Shown here in pieces: positions 13,794 to 13,801 of a stretch of DNA of 13,801 bases; within the stretch, counting starts at the first letter, position 1; every line of letters starts with the position of its first letter. Location: assembly GCA_002394525.1 (NCBI GenBank), contig DGUF01000289.1:1-13801 (forward strand), read 5' to 3'. Below the pieces are notes generated by a model. It had not been told where the DNA came from. It searched no databases and saw nothing but the letters and a program-made list of their open reading frames with translations. A program made the translations under genes and the position numbers. Origin of the DNA: Lachnospiraceae bacterium UBA4317. Lineage in GTDB: Bacteria; Bacillota_A; Clostridia; Lachnospirales; Lachnospiraceae.

Positions 13794-13801
13794 GCCCAGG
13801 C

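Noticed and set aside
13729..13801. Open frame from ATG 13729 to the window edge
   Set aside because: It has no ribosome site, shows no known motif, and overlaps the nested pairing of the possible RNA. It cannot be judged without more sequence.
13647..13801. Retron msr-msd reading of the right-edge inverted repeats
   Set aside because: Terminal inverted repeats fit, but there is no long msd hairpin and no visible reverse transcriptase, so it is kept only as a remote alternative.

Overview
The window reads as a chromosomal housekeeping segment from a GC-rich member of the Clostridia, most likely a Lachnospiraceae relative. This rests on gene content and order (rqcH divergent from yicC-remA-gmk-rpoZ-rimO-pgsA), on Firmicute-type genes (RNase Y, RemA, RqcH, ThiN) and on strong purine-rich Shine-Dalgarno sites. 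The species cannot be named from the sequence alone. There are no rRNA or tRNA genes, no CRISPR array and no intact insertion sequence.

Layout. (1) 1-834: 3' half of rny (RNase Y), ending in three tandem in-frame stops (TAA TAG TGA). (2) 840-1076: hairpins and a duplicated terminator-like repeat. (3) 1077-1688: a small, catalytically degenerate tyrosine-recombinase-like protein. (4) 1689-2027: repeats and the glgA promoter. (5) 2028-3476: glgA, glycogen synthase. (6) 3477-3997: a 16-bp tandem repeat, a strong intrinsic terminator, a triplicated T6-A5 repeat and a promoter candidate. (7) 3998-5752: a 584-aa MurJ/SpoVB-like flippase. (8) 7558-5756 on the minus strand: rqcH, convergent with the flippase gene with 3 bp between the stop codons. 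(9) 7559-8277: a 719-bp divergent intergenic region with tandem repeats, two DnaA-box-like sites, a mosaic intergenic repeat, a very good promoter and a terminator-like leader hairpin. (10) 8278-13635: a same-strand cluster yicC-remA-gmk-rpoZ-rimO-pgsA-thiN, probably an operon from the promoter at 8126-8153. (11) 13636-13801: no clear gene, but an 11-bp perfect inverted repeat frames about 150 nt with further nested pairing, which suggests a structured RNA.

Functional theme: RNA turnover (rny, yicC), translation quality control (rqcH), transcription and ribosome modification (rpoZ, rimO), nucleotide and cofactor supply (gmk, thiN), membrane and cell-wall lipid handling (pgsA, flippase), glycogen synthesis (glgA) and global regulation (remA). 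The protein-coding genes are largely conventional. The unusual material is the degenerate recombinase, the acidic tail on RpoZ, the yicC leader and promoter architecture, the mosaic repeats shared by two intergenic regions, and the possible structured RNA at the right edge. I did not find a new multigene defence or biosynthetic system.
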